Positions 35,975-45,691 of a stretch of DNA of 64,000 nt are shown here, one piece after another. The position numbers and the translations under genes are program-made. A model generated the notes under the pieces. The model searched no databases, was not told the DNA's origin, and worked only from the letters and a program-made list of their open reading frames with translations. How positions within the stretch are numbered: position 1 is the stretch's first letter; the number at the start of each line of letters is the position of its first letter. Source of the stretch: Paenibacillus sp. JDR-2 (lineage in GTDB: Bacteria; Bacillota; Bacilli; Paenibacillales; Paenibacillaceae); NCBI RefSeq assembly GCF_000023585.1, contig NC_012914.1, positions 4,866,001 through 4,930,000 on the forward strand, given 5' to 3'.

Positions 35975-36281
35975 GATTCCATTCTCCCTTCAACTGAATA
36001 ATTTGCTTGCCGGTTGTTGCATCGGTACGCATTTTTATGATTTTTTGCGCTCGTTCCGTTTTTTACATAATCCGAAATCGGGCTTCGTTTGTTTCTAATA
36101 TCCGGCGAATCACTGCCAAGGCTTGTATTTATATTCGGCACGGCTCTGAATGGTTGCGCTTTCACAACTTGCGTCGAAGTCAGTATAAAATAACTAGTTA
36201 TTCTAAACAATGACGTTTCCGCATCGATTATTGATGTATCCTAAGATAACTTTGTTCTCGATAAACTTATATGGAACAAAA
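35975..36281 (-). promoter_or_regulatory. Upstream region of the esterase gene with a cre-like box
   Basis: This 307-base stretch has no credible gene. At 36151-36164 the minus strand reads TGAAAGCGCAACCA, 12 of 14 to the cre consensus, 177 bases before the esterase start. No confident -35/-10 pair was found. Confidence 0.35.
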
Positions 36282-36318
36282 AAACAATCCTCTTCCGCAA
36301 CAATGAAGAGGATTGTTT
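36275..36318 (-). terminator. Rho-independent terminator after GH95
   Basis: A perfect 14-bp stem (36282-36295 with 36305-36318), 9-nt loop, and a T-run on the minus strand. It lies 6 bases after the stop of the GH95 gene. Confidence 0.9.
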
Positions 36319-36323
36319 CAAAC

Positions 36324-38627
36324 TCATGCGTGGATTACGATAGTCATGCCTGCCTCCCCGGCAAACGATAGAAGATTCCTATTCTTATCCGACTTCTCCG
36401 ATTCGCAGGCCGCCCCATCCAACGATAATGCTACGGGGTGATCGCAGCGTACGCGGTACGTCCCTTTACGATCCGGCCTCAAAATCGCCTGATGAATTAG
36501 CCCGTCTTTCCATGCGATATCCACCGTAACGCCGCCGCGCGCCCGGAGCCCGCGGACTTCGCCGGCCGGCCAAGCTTTCGGAAGGGCAGGCAGCAGATGA
36601 ATAGTGTCCTCATGGCTCTGCAGAAGCAATTCCGCAATGCCTGCCGTGCCGCCGAAGTTGCCGTCGATCTGAAACGGCGGATGATTGTCTAATAGATTAG
36701 GCAGCGTGGAGTGGGACAACAGCGCGGTTACGTTAGCATGCGCCTCTTCCGCTTCCTGCAGTCTCGCCCAGAAATTGATGATCCAGGCCCGGCTCCAGCC
36801 GGTATGCCCTCCCCCGTTCGCCAGGCGGCGCTCCAGCGTTCGGCGAGCGGCAGCGCTTAGTTCCGGCGTTTTATCAGGAGTAATCTGGGTTCCAGGGTGC
36901 AAGGCGAACAGATGAGAGATGTGTCGGTGCCCAGGCTCTACCTCCTCGTAATCTTCGTACCATTCCAGCAGTTGTCCGTAACGCCCGATGCGGGGCGGGG
37001 GAAGCTTGTCGATCGCCTGACGCAGCTCGCCCAGAAGCTCGTCATTCGACCCGATCCGTTCTCCCGCGGCTGCGCAAGCCTGGAACAGCTCGCGCGCGAT
37101 TTGGCTGTCCATGGACGGCCCGTAGCACAGTACGCCCGTCTCTCCATTCGGCAGCCGGTACGTATTCTCCGGAGAGACGGACGGGCTGGTGACCCATTCG
37201 CCGCTTGGAAGCTCGACCAGATAATCCAGCAGGAAGACCGCAGCCTCCTTCATCATTGGGTAAACCCGCTCGAGGAACGCCGTGTCTCCCCCGTATCGAT
37301 AATGCTCCCAAAGATGAAGCGACAGCCAGGCGAGACCAAGCGGCCAATACGTCGACGACGGCCACAAATCCTGCGGGGCCGTGTCTGCCCAAATGTCCGT
37401 GTTGTGATGGGCCGCGCTCCCGCGGCAGCCATACATGGACCGGGCGGTATGCCTGCCGTTCGGAATCATGCGTTCGATCAGCTCGAAGAGAGGCAGGTGG
37501 CATTCCGGCAAATAGCAGCTCTCTGCCGGCCAATAGTTCATCTGCGTATTGATATTGATGGTGAACTTGCTGTCCCAGGCGGGAAGCATATCCTTATTCC
37601 ATATCCCTTGCAAATTCGCGGGCAGCGATCCGGGCCGGCTCGAGGCGATCAGAAGGTAACGGCCATAGTGAAAATACAAGGCGGTAAGCCCGGGATCTTC
37701 GCGGCCGGCCTTAACGTTAACGAGACGTTCCGAGGTTTCCGAGATCTCGGGCTTCAAGCCTGACTCGGCTCCGATCCATAGCCTTGTTCGATCGTATAGG
37801 CTGCGGTAATCCGAGATATGCGAAGCCTTCAATTCCGAATAGGCGGCTGCGGCAACGCGTCCGGCGTCGCCGAGCGCAGCAGCTTCGGGGTCGGCTTCGC
37901 GGAAATCCGTCGACGCGGTCACGACCAGCAGAACGGCGTCGGCATTCGAGACGACGAGGTGTTCGCCAATCGTGCGCATGCTTCCCCCCTCGGGCACGCA
38001 TGCAAGGACGCCGCAATACCGGACGCCTCCGCCGCTATTGCCGCACATCACGATCCTACCTTCCTCTGCGCGAATCTCGTCCACGTAACGGAACCTCTCG
38101 CGTCCCATTCGGGCCGTAAACGAGATTTGGCCGGGAGAATCCGCCGTAAGCCTTAGCACGATCGCTCTGTCCGGGTAGCTTGCGAAAATTTCGCGGGCAA
38201 ACTTCGTTTCTCCCGCCGTATAGGAAACATGAACGATAGCCTCCGATAGGTCAAGCCGTCTCTCGTAGTTCCGAATCTCCGCCGCATGCTCGAACCGGAG
38301 AAACAAATCGCCAAGCGGTACATAATGACGCTGAGACTCGGGAATGGCCGTAAGAGCCAACGATGCCAGGCGCTCGGCCTCCTGAAGCTTCCCTTCGAAT
38401 ATTAGCTTGCGAATTTCCGCCAAATTGGGCAGTGCATCCGGATTATGCCGATCCCTAGGACCCCCGTACCATAAGGAATCCTCGTTTAATTGCACGCGTT
38501 CCGCGCGCGGATCGCCAAATATCATCGCTCCCAAACGTCCATTGCCGATCGGCAAGGCTTCCTCCCATTGCTTGGCGGGAGAATGATAGAGCAGCGTGTC
38601 CTCGTGTTCTCGGTTGTTCTCGGGCAT
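36324..38627 (-). CDS. GH95 family glycosidase (alpha-L-fucosidase / alpha-L-galactosidase type)
   Basis: 767 residues, no signal peptide. The N-terminal beta-sandwich opens with AKQWEEALPIGNGRLGAM, and the (alpha/alpha)6 catalytic region contains the conserved ININTQMNYWPAE (Asn359-Asn364) and the acid Glu487 (SVSPENTYR), then HTGWSRAWIINFWARL. ATG 38627 follows AAAGGA. The substrate is probably an alpha-fucose or alpha-L-galactose side chain of xyloglucan or a related hemicellulose, taken up first. It sits 6 bases after the regulator gene in the kinase/regulator/GH95 operon. Confidence 0.93.
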   Translation of the reverse strand: MPENNREHEDTLLYHSPAKQWEEALPIGNGRLGAMIFGDPRAERVQLNEDSLWYGGPRDRHNPDALPNLAEIRKLIFEGKLQEAERLASLALTAIPESQRHYVPLGDLFLRFEHAAEIRNYERRLDLSEAIVHVSYTAGETKFAREIFASYPDRAIVLRLTADSPGQISFTARMGRERFRYVDEIRAEEGRIVMCGNSGGGVRYCGVLACVPEGGSMRTIGEHLVVSNADAVLLVVTASTDFREADPEAAALGDAGRVAAAAYSELKASHISDYRSLYDRTRLWIGAESGLKPEISETSERLVNVKAGREDPGLTALYFHYGRYLLIASSRPGSLPANLQGIWNKDMLPAWDSKFTININTQMNYWPAESCYLPECHLPLFELIERMIPNGRHTARSMYGCRGSAAHHNTDIWADTAPQDLWPSSTYWPLGLAWLSLHLWEHYRYGGDTAFLERVYPMMKEAAVFLLDYLVELPSGEWVTSPSVSPENTYRLPNGETGVLCYGPSMDSQIARELFQACAAAGERIGSNDELLGELRQAIDKLPPPRIGRYGQLLEWYEDYEEVEPGHRHISHLFALHPGTQITPDKTPELSAAARRTLERRLANGGGHTGWSRAWIINFWARLQEAEEAHANVTALLSHSTLPNLLDNHPPFQIDGNFGGTAGIAELLLQSHEDTIHLLPALPKAWPAGEVRGLRARGGVTVDIAWKDGLIHQAILRPDRKGTYRVRCDHPVALSLDGAACESEKSDKNRNLLSFAGEAGMTIVIHA

Positions 38628-38633
38628 ATGCGT

Positions 38634-39380
38634 TCAATCCTTTCCGTTAATTGCTTGAATAGGTTCGTCGTCTTCTTTATTTTCGCGGTAGGCGCCGGGA
38701 GTCGTGCCCGCATACTTCTTGAATACCTTCGCAAAGTAGTGTTTGGTGTCGAAGCCGACCTGCTGGCTGATTGCGCAAACCGTCAGCTGCGGCTGCGTTT
38801 TCAATAGTTTCTGCGCCTCCCGGATTCGCAGCGAATTCAAGTAATTGACGAAGGTATCCCCCGTCTCCTTCTTGAACAAGCTGCTGATATAATTCGGATG
38901 CAGACTCATGTGTTCCGCGAGATGATCGAGGGACAAATCGTTCATGTAATTCAGCTGCAAATAGGCCAGGATCCGTTCGGCATGCCGGCTGTACTCCGAA
39001 TCCGTTGCGGCCGGAAGCTCCTCCTTGACGCGGCTCAGCAGCCCCGCGATCTCCTTTTTATCCAAGGGCTTCAGCAAATAATCCACAACACCCGAGCGAA
39101 GGGCCTGGCGGACATATTCGAATTCGTCATAGCCGGTCAGGATAATAAATCGGTCGCATAATCCCTCAAGCCTGGCATCATGAATCAGTTCAAAGCCGTT
39201 CTTCTCCGGCATGTTGATATCGGTTATCGTTACATCGGGCATAAAGCGCTTCATCGTCTCTAATGCTTCCCAGGCGTTGAAGGCCGAACAAATGTCTGAG
39301 CCGGCCGGCGCGACCTCTTCTACGATTTTAACTAACCCTTTCAGAATCAAAGGCTCGTCGTCTACGATCAGTATCTTCAA
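38634..39380 (-). CDS. YesN-type response regulator, short form
   Basis: 248 residues: a receiver joined directly to an AraC output, without the long middle region of the other two. Receiver residues are canonical: DDE 7-9, Asp54 (VTITDINMP), Thr in ILTGYDEFEY and Lys in YLLKPL. DNA-binding units are LDHLAEHMSLHPNYISSLF and CAISQQVGFDTKHYFAKVF. Start is TTG 39380, inside the last 53 bases of the kinase gene. It should control GH95. Confidence 0.92.
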   Translation of the reverse strand: MKILIVDDEPLILKGLVKIVEEVAPAGSDICSAFNAWEALETMKRFMPDVTITDINMPEKNGFELIHDARLEGLCDRFIILTGYDEFEYVRQALRSGVVDYLLKPLDKKEIAGLLSRVKEELPAATDSEYSRHAERILAYLQLNYMNDLSLDHLAEHMSLHPNYISSLFKKETGDTFVNYLNSLRIREAQKLLKTQPQLTVCAISQQVGFDTKHYFAKVFKKYAGTTPGAYRENKEDDEPIQAINGKD

Positions 39381-41109
39381 CGTCCACCACCGTCCTTTTC
39401 ACGATAACAATGCGCAAGCTGGTTCCTTTCCCCGGATCGCTGATGATTTCCAGCCGGGATTCGGCCCCGAAGTAACCCTTGACTCTTTCGTTAACGTTTT
39501 TTAAGCCTACGCCGACCGGTTCATCCTCTTTTTTGAACTCATCATGCCTGGACAACCGGTCGCGCAGCTCGAGCAGCCTATCCGGCGCAATCCCGTTTCC
39601 GTTGTCGTTAACGTCGATCGTAACTTCTTCCTCCGTTTCCGATGCATGCAGCCGTATATGAACGGGGCGCAAAACGGCGGATGCTCCATGCACGATGCTG
39701 TTTTCGATAAGAGGCTGCAAGAGAAAACGCGGACAGGCCAGCCGCCCGGCGTCAAGATCAACTTTGATCTCGTAGGTCAGCCGGCTTTGAAGCCTCATCT
39801 TGTGGATGCTCATGTAAAAATCGACCATTTCGATTTCCTTCGCGAGAACCGTTTCTTGCTGCGCGGACGTCAAGCTGTACCTCATCAGTTTTCCGAACCA
39901 GAACGAAATATCGGCAACTTCCTTGTCGTTGTTGGCTTCGGCAACCATTCGGATCGTTTCGAGCGTATTGTAGAGAAAATGGGGCTTAATCTGTGCTTGC
40001 AGCACCTGGTAAGCCGCTTCCTTGTTTCGCAGCTCGGCGCGGTGGACATTGTTAATGAGTTCGTCCATTCGCCTCACCATAGAATTATAGGCCCCGATCA
40101 AGAAACCGATTTCGTCCTTTTCGAACTTGCCGCTTTGGATCGTCAGCACCCTCAGGTTATCGTCGTTCAGCGTGCGCATATGCCTGGCCAACCGGAGTAT
40201 TCGCTTCGTAATCGTCGAAGCCAGCAAATAATAGGCGATGGACAAAGTTAATAATAGCAGCACGATGATCGTCACTAGGACAATTTCCTTCTGCTTCACG
40301 GAACGGAATACCTCTCCAACCTGAGCCGTAATGATAACGCGAACGTCCAGCGGCTCAAGCTTCAGTTGATTGACGATCGTTGTTCGGTCAATGAAGAAAT
40401 CCCGCCCCTGCTCATGCAGTAGACTGAGCGTCTTATGGTCCAATCCAGCCGCTTCGTTCGTCAGCAAGTTGCCTTGCCCGGACATCAGGGCGGCTTTCCA
40501 ATTCCCCTCCACGCCAGCGGCGGCATAGAAGTTGCGGATTAAGCTGTTGCTAACCCGAATTTCGAGGAGGCCAATCCGTTCCGTAATTTGCGTATTGTAG
40601 ATGTACTGGTAATAAATCAAATCGGGTTCCGACACGTTCGGATCGGCCCGCAGCCATATTCCCTGCCCCGCTTTCAGCGACGAGACGGTAGCCTCTGTCT
40701 GCGGATCCAGCATGGACCTGTCCCGAAACAAATTGGTTATGGGCAGCACCCGATCCTTCATTTTATAGATCACGATAGATTCGATCTCCGGATTGGCGAA
40801 CATCGATTGGCTGTACAGAGGGAGAATATATCGGGTCAGCGCGTACACGCTGTCCGCGTCGGAATCGTATACGCCGTCCAGATAATCGGTTAGGTAAGGA
40901 TTGTATTGCAGTACCCGGTGTACCGATTGAATTCTAGCGAAGTCCGTTTTCATATTGGCGTAAGCCTGCTCCAGGATCTTCTGCCTGCTCTCTACGAATT
41001 GTTGGGTCAAGTTTCCATAGATCTGCGTGTAATAGTGATAACCGAAAGCGATAACCGGGATAAAGATCATAATGACGTATCCAAGCACGATCTTGCGCAT
41101 GATGCTCAC
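39328..41109 (-). CDS. YesM-type sensor histidine kinase
   Basis: About 593 residues. I favour GTG 41109 (GGAGGG 10 bases upstream) over TTG 41127. Two membrane spans (near 5-25 and 275-300) flank the extracellular sensor. HAMP-like and kinase parts follow, with the phosphorylated His in QIKPHFLYNTLETI and an N-box LLQPLIENSIVHG. It overlaps the regulator gene by 53 bases. Its ligand is probably a sugar of the GH95 pathway. Confidence 0.92.
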   Translation of the reverse strand: MSIMRKIVLGYVIMIFIPVIAFGYHYYTQIYGNLTQQFVESRQKILEQAYANMKTDFARIQSVHRVLQYNPYLTDYLDGVYDSDADSVYALTRYILPLYSQSMFANPEIESIVIYKMKDRVLPITNLFRDRSMLDPQTEATVSSLKAGQGIWLRADPNVSEPDLIYYQYIYNTQITERIGLLEIRVSNSLIRNFYAAAGVEGNWKAALMSGQGNLLTNEAAGLDHKTLSLLHEQGRDFFIDRTTIVNQLKLEPLDVRVIITAQVGEVFRSVKQKEIVLVTIIVLLLLTLSIAYYLLASTITKRILRLARHMRTLNDDNLRVLTIQSGKFEKDEIGFLIGAYNSMVRRMDELINNVHRAELRNKEAAYQVLQAQIKPHFLYNTLETIRMVAEANNDKEVADISFWFGKLMRYSLTSAQQETVLAKEIEMVDFYMSIHKMRLQSRLTYEIKVDLDAGRLACPRFLLQPLIENSIVHGASAVLRPVHIRLHASETEEEVTIDVNDNGNGIAPDRLLELRDRLSRHDEFKKEDEPVGVGLKNVNERVKGYFGAESRLEIISDPGKGTSLRIVIVKRTVVDVEDTDRRRRAFDSERVS

Positions 41110-41162
41110 GGCAGCATTTCCCTCCAAATAAGGAATCCATATATCGTAAACGTATCACGTAC

Positions 41163-41203
41163 AAAAAAATTCCGCTAGAGTCTCATTGCCCCGGAGCTAT
41201 CGG
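41163..41203 (-). terminator. Possible terminator after GH127
   Basis: An imperfect stem (41172-41178 with 41197-41203, one mismatch, extended by CTC/GAG) is followed by seven T on the minus strand. It lies between the GH127 stop and the kinase gene. Confidence 0.5.
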
Positions 41204-41217
41204 TCGCAAGACGATCC

Positions 41218-43035
41218 TTAACTTCCTCCATAAGCCGCTCTTCCGTCCGCCGCAAAGGAAAAGCTTCGTTCCGAAGCCGCTAACCCCGACCAGTCGAAAT
41301 ACACGGAATACGTTTCCTCCTCGACTCTAAATAACGGAATGAATCTGGCTTGATTCCCCCTGTCGTCTTCAACGGTAACCTCCAGCTTACCATCCTTTAT
41401 GCTGCCGGCCAGCCTCTCAGCGATATTCCTATCGGATATCCCTGTCAATGGCTGTTCGTCACCGACCCTGGCGAGGAGCACATTGCCGTATAGGAGAGCT
41501 GATTCCGCTTCCGATCCCGGAAGCGGAATCAGCCTCAAGGAAGCTTCGATTTCAATATCCATTCGATCCCCATTCCGAAATAGGCGCTCGACTACGATAT
41601 ACCCTTCTTCCTTTTGAAGATGGATACCTTCGTCATTGAATCTTATGTTCTTGATAGCTTTTTCCTTGAACATCATCCGAAGCTCCACCGGCTCATCCGT
41701 TTCAAAATGCAGCGCGGAAATCAGACTGTCGGGAAAACTCGTCCGCTGATGGATAACGATTCCGCGCTCCTTCCATGCTGCCTTCGAGGAAACAAAAGCA
41801 TTAAGAAGAATGGCGTTTCCGTTCCTGAACCAGATGTTTTTTTGCAGTTCGCTCATTGCTTCGATCCCTGATCCTGTGCAGCACCAGAAGGAATGATACG
41901 GTTCGCTGAATTTTTTCACCGCATTTGTTCCGAGCGGCTGATGGTATTGGGAAAGACCGGTTTTGGCGCTGGCGCTATTCAGGATCGCGTTATACTTCAA
42001 AGATTCCAGATGATCCAAATACCCGATCTCCGGCGACCATTCCAGCAAGCGCTCCACTATTTTTTCCGTATTATGCGCGCAGCAGCTTTCGCTTTCTCCG
42101 CCGGTCAGCGCATCCGCCAATTCACCATAACCGCCCCAATGCTCCGCTTTCTCCGATACTCCGCCCTGGATAAAGGCTGTCGCCTTGGAGCTGTTGTTTC
42201 CGTTCGCGAAGGTTCTCCCCATCAAGAAATCGTAGAAATGGAGCGCCGATTTCTTATAGGAATCTTCTTCTCTTATCTTGTAACGGTGCATGCATGCAAG
42301 GATCATCGGAAGGTGAGTGTTGGCATGCAGGTCCTCCAATACATCCCGGCCTTCCGCAAGCGGCCAGAGCCAGTAATCCCTGTCAAAAAGATGGGCCAAT
42401 CCGAGGAGGGCGGCATCCCCGGTCAACTCGTATAACGTATAAAGGGAGTCTCCCAAACCGCCAAACTCGTTTACGGGATTTAGTTTCGTGCAGCGAAGAA
42501 TGCCATCGATTTTCCAATGGGAGAGATATTCGAATCTTCTTCGGATATAATGCGCGAGATTGACCGCAAGCTCCAGTGCTTGCGTATTTTGCAAGTATAC
42601 ATAGCAATCGATCAAGCCCTGCATGATTTTGTGCAGGGTATAATAGGGAGCCCACACGTCACGGTTCTCTTCGAGCTCCAGCACGTCAAGCTTCTCCTCT
42701 TCGAAGGCGCTTAAATAGCCGCTGGGCTGTGCGCACGCCTGCATGACGTCGACAATTTCATCCGCCATTGTCTTCAACGTTCCATCATGATCGCCATAAG
42801 CGAATTTAGCGCACGCGGACAGATAATGTCCGACGAAGTGTCCTCTTAAGCCGCAATCCGGTGCCTCCCAGCCGCCGAGCGGTTCCGCTGTGGATGATAT
42901 TCCCGCATTAATCTTGAACGTGTGCATAAGACGCTCAAGATCAAACTCTCGAATATATGTTTTTGCATGTTCTCTCCTGGAAGCAAAAACATCGTCGGTT
43001 AACCTGACTTCGTCCAGTTGAAACGAGATGAACAT
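41218..43035 (-). CDS. GH127 beta-L-arabinofuranosidase-like enzyme, 605 residues
   Basis: Start is ATG 43035 with AAGGAGGAG upstream; the longer frame to 43092 has no site. Zinc-thiolate residues of the family are visible: Glu316-x-Cys318 (ESESCCAHNTEK) and the vicinal Cys385-Cys386 (FWCCTGSG) that include the cysteine nucleophile. Glu298 in AEHWGGYGE is a plausible acid/base. There is no signal peptide, so it is cytosolic. It is the last gene of an importer operon, so it presumably processes the imported arabinose-containing sugar. Sequence identity to the GH127 at 47878 is low. Confidence 0.9.
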   Translation of the reverse strand: MFISFQLDEVRLTDDVFASRREHAKTYIREFDLERLMHTFKINAGISSTAEPLGGWEAPDCGLRGHFVGHYLSACAKFAYGDHDGTLKTMADEIVDVMQACAQPSGYLSAFEEEKLDVLELEENRDVWAPYYTLHKIMQGLIDCYVYLQNTQALELAVNLAHYIRRRFEYLSHWKIDGILRCTKLNPVNEFGGLGDSLYTLYELTGDAALLGLAHLFDRDYWLWPLAEGRDVLEDLHANTHLPMILACMHRYKIREEDSYKKSALHFYDFLMGRTFANGNNSSKATAFIQGGVSEKAEHWGGYGELADALTGGESESCCAHNTEKIVERLLEWSPEIGYLDHLESLKYNAILNSASAKTGLSQYHQPLGTNAVKKFSEPYHSFWCCTGSGIEAMSELQKNIWFRNGNAILLNAFVSSKAAWKERGIVIHQRTSFPDSLISALHFETDEPVELRMMFKEKAIKNIRFNDEGIHLQKEEGYIVVERLFRNGDRMDIEIEASLRLIPLPGSEAESALLYGNVLLARVGDEQPLTGISDRNIAERLAGSIKDGKLEVTVEDDRGNQARFIPLFRVEEETYSVYFDWSGLAASERSFSFAADGRAAYGGS

Positions 43036-43092
43036 ATCGTTGAGTCTCCTCCTTCCGCAAACGCGAATTCCGGCTAGGACGGATGATAGCAT

Positions 43093-43135
43093 ACAAAGTC
43101 CGGCGGCAACGCATCGCGCTGCTGCCGGACTTTGT
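43093..43135 (-). other. Intergenic stem-loop between binding protein and GH127 genes
   Basis: Perfect 12-bp arms (43093-43104 with 43124-43135) lie directly after the binding-protein stop. There is no T-run on the minus strand, so the probable role is to stabilise the upstream mRNA or attenuate, not to end transcription. Confidence 0.6.
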
Positions 43136-43136
43136 C

Positions 43137-44729
43137 TTATTTATTAAACAGGTCTTTCTTCTTCTGATAGGTTTGGTTTGCCCAATCCACCAAGCGGTCC
43201 AAGCCGATCTTCTCCGCGTTCTTCACCATGGTCTCGTAGTTTGCCACGGCTTCTTCTTCCGATTTCGCCAAATAAATTTTGACCTTCTCGTTTTTAATCA
43301 TTTCGTCGATCTTCGTTTTAATCGTCTTCTCTTCCGAATCCGGCTGCAATTGAATCAAGCCAAGCTCCGGTTTGTATACCGTAAATTCTTTTTTCTCCAT
43401 CAAGGCTTTCGTCTTCTGAGCCCCCGGTACATAGCTCAGCATTCCTTCCGTCACGCCATCGTTGTACAAGTACCACCATTTGATACCGTTGCTGTTCACG
43501 AAATCGGCATCGGACGGATCATATTTCAAATTCGGATAGCCCTCGTCGTTCCAAGTCCAATGCTCGCCTTCGACGCCAAACATGGTTAATTTCTTTCCTT
43601 CGTCGCTCGCGAGGTATTGAAGGAATTTGATCGAAGCCTCGGGATCCTTGTTTTTCTTCGTAATGAACGTGCCTGCGAAGCCTAGTCCCGAGCTGACGGC
43701 TTTCGCATTTTTCGAAATGGCGCTAGGCAGCATTTGGAATTTATAAGATCCGCCCGCGTTCTTGACCTTGATATTATCCATGTCGGCTATGCTGACCGTA
43801 TGGCTGTGCGCAAACGCCTTTCCGCTGGTTGCATACTGATCGTCGATCTGATCGTTCGTATAGGCGAAGTTCTCCGCCAGAATATCCCCTTCGCGGTAAA
43901 GACGGTTCATGAATTTGAAAAATTCCAGCATTTCCGGCTGCCTTATCGCATAATCTACTTTTCCATCCCGCTCGTACCAGCCGTCCAGAAGACCCTCGAC
44001 TCCGAACTGCTGCAGGAAATATTGCTCAATCCAATCCTTATCCATGATCAGGGGAACCATGTCCGGGTATTTTTGTTTGACCATGCCGAGAACCTTTACG
44101 AAGTTATCGATGGTGTCAATCGGCGGATTTCCCAGCTCCTTCAGAATATCTTCGCGCACCGCGATACCCGGGTTTCCGTCACTTCCTAGCGAATATTTGT
44201 TCTGAGCCATTTCCTCCTGGGTTGCGAAGGAATTGCGCACGGTGTAGAAATTGCCGTCATCCATCGTGTGGATCGCAATTCTTGTCGGATCGATCTTAAA
44301 ATCCGGCGCATATTTCTCGATTAGTTCATTCCATGGATAGGAAAGCTTCGAATCGGACATCCGGTCGATGTTGGCATACGTAAAGACCAGATCCGGAAGA
44401 TCGCCGGATGCGATCATCAGCGGAAGCTGCTTGTCATCCGTAGCGACCGTTACTTTCAGCTTGATTCCCGTCTTTTCGGTAATTTTCTCGGCAACGGATC
44501 CCTTCCATTCTTTTACCGGATACCACGAGGCATCGATAAACAAGGAAAGCTCCTTCACTTCGTTGTTTTTTGCGGGCGGTTCCGAGGATGTTTCGGACGG
44601 ATTAGCGGTACCCGCGTTTTCCTTCTGGCCGTCATTGTTGTTATTGCCGCCGCATGCGGACATCAGCGCTATCGTCATCATAAGGATGAGCGATAGGAGC
44701 AGAGCCTTCTTCCCTTTGTTTCTGTTCAA
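43137..44729 (-). CDS. Lipoprotein sugar-binding protein of ABC importer (LplA class)
   Basis: 530 residues from TTG 44729, set by GGAGGGG. Lipobox LMSAC, lipid on Cys26, then an acidic Asn-rich linker. The mature domain has the long two-lobe pattern of the class (LSLFIDASWYPVKEWKG, later GLGFAGTFITKKNKDPEAS). It is third in the order permease, permease, binding protein, GH127. A 24-bp palindrome precedes it, suggesting separate control. The ligand is likely an arabinose-containing oligosaccharide, inferred from the GH127 next door. Confidence 0.92.
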   Translation of the reverse strand: MNRNKGKKALLLSLILMMTIALMSACGGNNNNDGQKENAGTANPSETSSEPPAKNNEVKELSLFIDASWYPVKEWKGSVAEKITEKTGIKLKVTVATDDKQLPLMIASGDLPDLVFTYANIDRMSDSKLSYPWNELIEKYAPDFKIDPTRIAIHTMDDGNFYTVRNSFATQEEMAQNKYSLGSDGNPGIAVREDILKELGNPPIDTIDNFVKVLGMVKQKYPDMVPLIMDKDWIEQYFLQQFGVEGLLDGWYERDGKVDYAIRQPEMLEFFKFMNRLYREGDILAENFAYTNDQIDDQYATSGKAFAHSHTVSIADMDNIKVKNAGGSYKFQMLPSAISKNAKAVSSGLGFAGTFITKKNKDPEASIKFLQYLASDEGKKLTMFGVEGEHWTWNDEGYPNLKYDPSDADFVNSNGIKWWYLYNDGVTEGMLSYVPGAQKTKALMEKKEFTVYKPELGLIQLQPDSEEKTIKTKIDEMIKNEKVKIYLAKSEEEAVANYETMVKNAEKIGLDRLVDWANQTYQKKKDLFNK

Positions 44730-44755
44730 AGTAACCCCTCCAACAAGTGATGTTT

Positions 44756-44779
44756 ATATTAAAGCAAACGCTTTAATAT
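44756..44779 (-). promoter_or_regulatory. Perfect 24-bp palindromic operator-like site
   Basis: ATATTAAAGC (44756-44765), a 4-base spacer and the exact reverse complement GCTTTAATAT (44770-44779), 27 bases before the binding-protein start. It resembles a degenerate cre (about 11 of 14) but its symmetry is far better than cre needs, so a dedicated LacI/GntR-type repressor is also possible. Confidence 0.55.
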
Positions 44780-44794
44780 CATGCCAACAAAAAA

Positions 44795-45676
44795 TCAGCC
44801 CTTCACGGAACCCAGCATAATGCCTTGAATGAAAAATCTTTGAAGAAACGGATAGACGCATACGATAGGCGCGATTGAGATGACCATGGCCGCTACCTGA
44901 AGCGAATAGCTGGTGACGCCCGCCGAGGCACTGTTCGCAACCGCTATCGCATCCATCGGAGCGTTGCTCTTATTAATAACCTCCATCATCCGGAATGCTA
45001 GCGTCCGTAGACCTTCAGACTGCACGAAGTACGCGGAATCGAGCCATGAGTTCCATTGACCAACCCCCAGGAATAGCGACATGGTTGCGATTAGCGGCAT
45101 CGAGACGGGCAGCATGATCCGGTAGAAAATAACAAGCTCGCCGGCCCCGTCCATATGAGCCGATTCTTTTAATTCGCTCGGAATTTCCCGGAAGAACGAG
45201 ATGGCTATGAGCAGAAAAAACGTGCTCAGCATGGAAGGAATGACATAGACGCCAAACGTGTTCAGCAATCCGACGGAGCGCAGAACGACGTAATACGGAA
45301 TCAAACCGCCGGAAAAGTACATCGCGAAAATGATGACCGTGAAGTAACTTTTGCGGAAAAGCAGATCTCGGTGCGAAAGCCCATACGCGACCAAGCAGGT
45401 AAAAAGGACGCCCAAGGCGGTTCCTGCAAGCGTTCTCATAATCGTGACCAAAAATGCGCGGTACCAGTGAGGATCATCCAAAAACCTCGCGTAATTTTCA
45501 AAGGTGAAGGTTCTCGGCCATAGGTAAACGCCACCGAGAAGCGAATCGGTTCCTTTATTGAAGGAAAGAATCAGAACGTAATAAAACGGATAAAGCATGG
45601 ATAACGTCAGAATGGCTAGTAGTGCATAAACCAAGACATCCATGAAACGATCTTTTTGTTTCTGGCTGAGCTGCAT
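44795..45676 (-). CDS. CUT1-family permease (YtcP/LplC type)
   Basis: 293 residues, six hydrophobic segments, and the EAA-like loop in the later part (PSELKESAHMDGAGELVIFY). ATG 45676 has AGGGGAG upstream. It follows the LplB-type permease by 15 bases and precedes the binding-protein gene by 65 bases containing the palindrome. Channel partner of 45692-46675. As usual for the group, no ATPase is encoded. Confidence 0.92.
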   Translation of the reverse strand: MQLSQKQKDRFMDVLVYALLAILTLSMLYPFYYVLILSFNKGTDSLLGGVYLWPRTFTFENYARFLDDPHWYRAFLVTIMRTLAGTALGVLFTCLVAYGLSHRDLLFRKSYFTVIIFAMYFSGGLIPYYVVLRSVGLLNTFGVYVIPSMLSTFFLLIAISFFREIPSELKESAHMDGAGELVIFYRIMLPVSMPLIATMSLFLGVGQWNSWLDSAYFVQSEGLRTLAFRMMEVINKSNAPMDAIAVANSASAGVTSYSLQVAAMVISIAPIVCVYPFLQRFFIQGIMLGSVKG

Positions 45677-45691
45677 GCCGGCTCCCCTTTC

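Noticed and set aside
36897-37763. 288-codon plus-strand frame opposite GH95
   Set aside because: Arg-rich shadow of a clear GH95 gene with catalytic residues. No homology-like pattern.
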